A DNA stretch of 5,405 bases from NCBI GenBank assembly GCA_947258905.1, contig CAMYKF010000153.1, positions 1 through 5,405 of the forward strand. Reading direction: 5' to 3'. Positions 5,400 to 5,405 of this stretch are shown here, one piece after another. The notes under the pieces were generated by a model. That model worked only from the letters and a program-made list of their open reading frames with translations, was not told the origin of the DNA and searched no databases. The stretch's first letter is position 1. The number at the start of each line of letters is the position of its first letter. This DNA comes from an uncultured Pirellulaceae bacterium. Lineage in GTDB: Bacteria > Planctomycetota > Planctomycetia > Pirellulales > Pirellulaceae. Both the position numbers and the translations under genes were made by a program.

Positions 5400-5405
5400 C
5401 CAACG

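Overview
The window looks like chromosomal DNA from a planctomycete (probably Pirellulales-like; the exact lineage cannot be fixed from sequence alone). Two signals point there. One is a large protein that opens with the LEPR-XLL-type motif (LEDRRVL) found at the N-terminus of planctomycete giant or secreted proteins. The other is a set of tetrahydromethanopterin (H4MPT)-linked C1-transfer genes, which among bacteria are known mainly from methylotrophic proteobacteria and planctomycetes.

Left part (1-859, minus strand). fae (formaldehyde-activating enzyme) reads leftward. Between its stop codon and the left edge lies a 166-bp tandem repeat: two full copies (1-166, 167-332) and a 34-bp partial third copy (333-366) that contains the fae stop codon. 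Read on the minus strand, each full copy holds the first ~30 codons of a methylene-H4MPT dehydrogenase gene (MtdA/MtdC type) joined to a palindromic, intergenic-repeat-like element. The copy at the edge has an ATG and is the likely start of the real gene. The inner copy has ATA in place of ATG and breaks off after about codon 31, so it is a gene fragment. Fae and the dehydrogenase catalyse consecutive steps (formaldehyde + H4MPT to methylene-H4MPT to methenyl-H4MPT), so the duplication sits inside a metabolic gene pair.

Centre (984-2120, plus strand). Divergent from fae across a 124-bp spacer is an ATP-grasp ligase-like protein of the COG2232 type. Relatives occur in H4MPT gene clusters of methylotrophs and in archaea, so a role in making the H4MPT cofactor is plausible, but the substrate is unknown.

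Right part (2193-5405). An 886-residue protein follows on the plus strand: LEPR-XLL-like N-terminus, a beta-rich region built from about 3.5 tandem ~93-102-residue repeats, and a ~250-residue C-terminal domain I do not recognise. Converging on it is a minus-strand GNAT acetyltransferase resembling RimI, whose start lies at or just beyond the right edge. The 72-bp convergent spacer has inverted repeats but no classical T-tract terminator. I saw no tRNA, rRNA, CRISPR array, transposase or phage gene.
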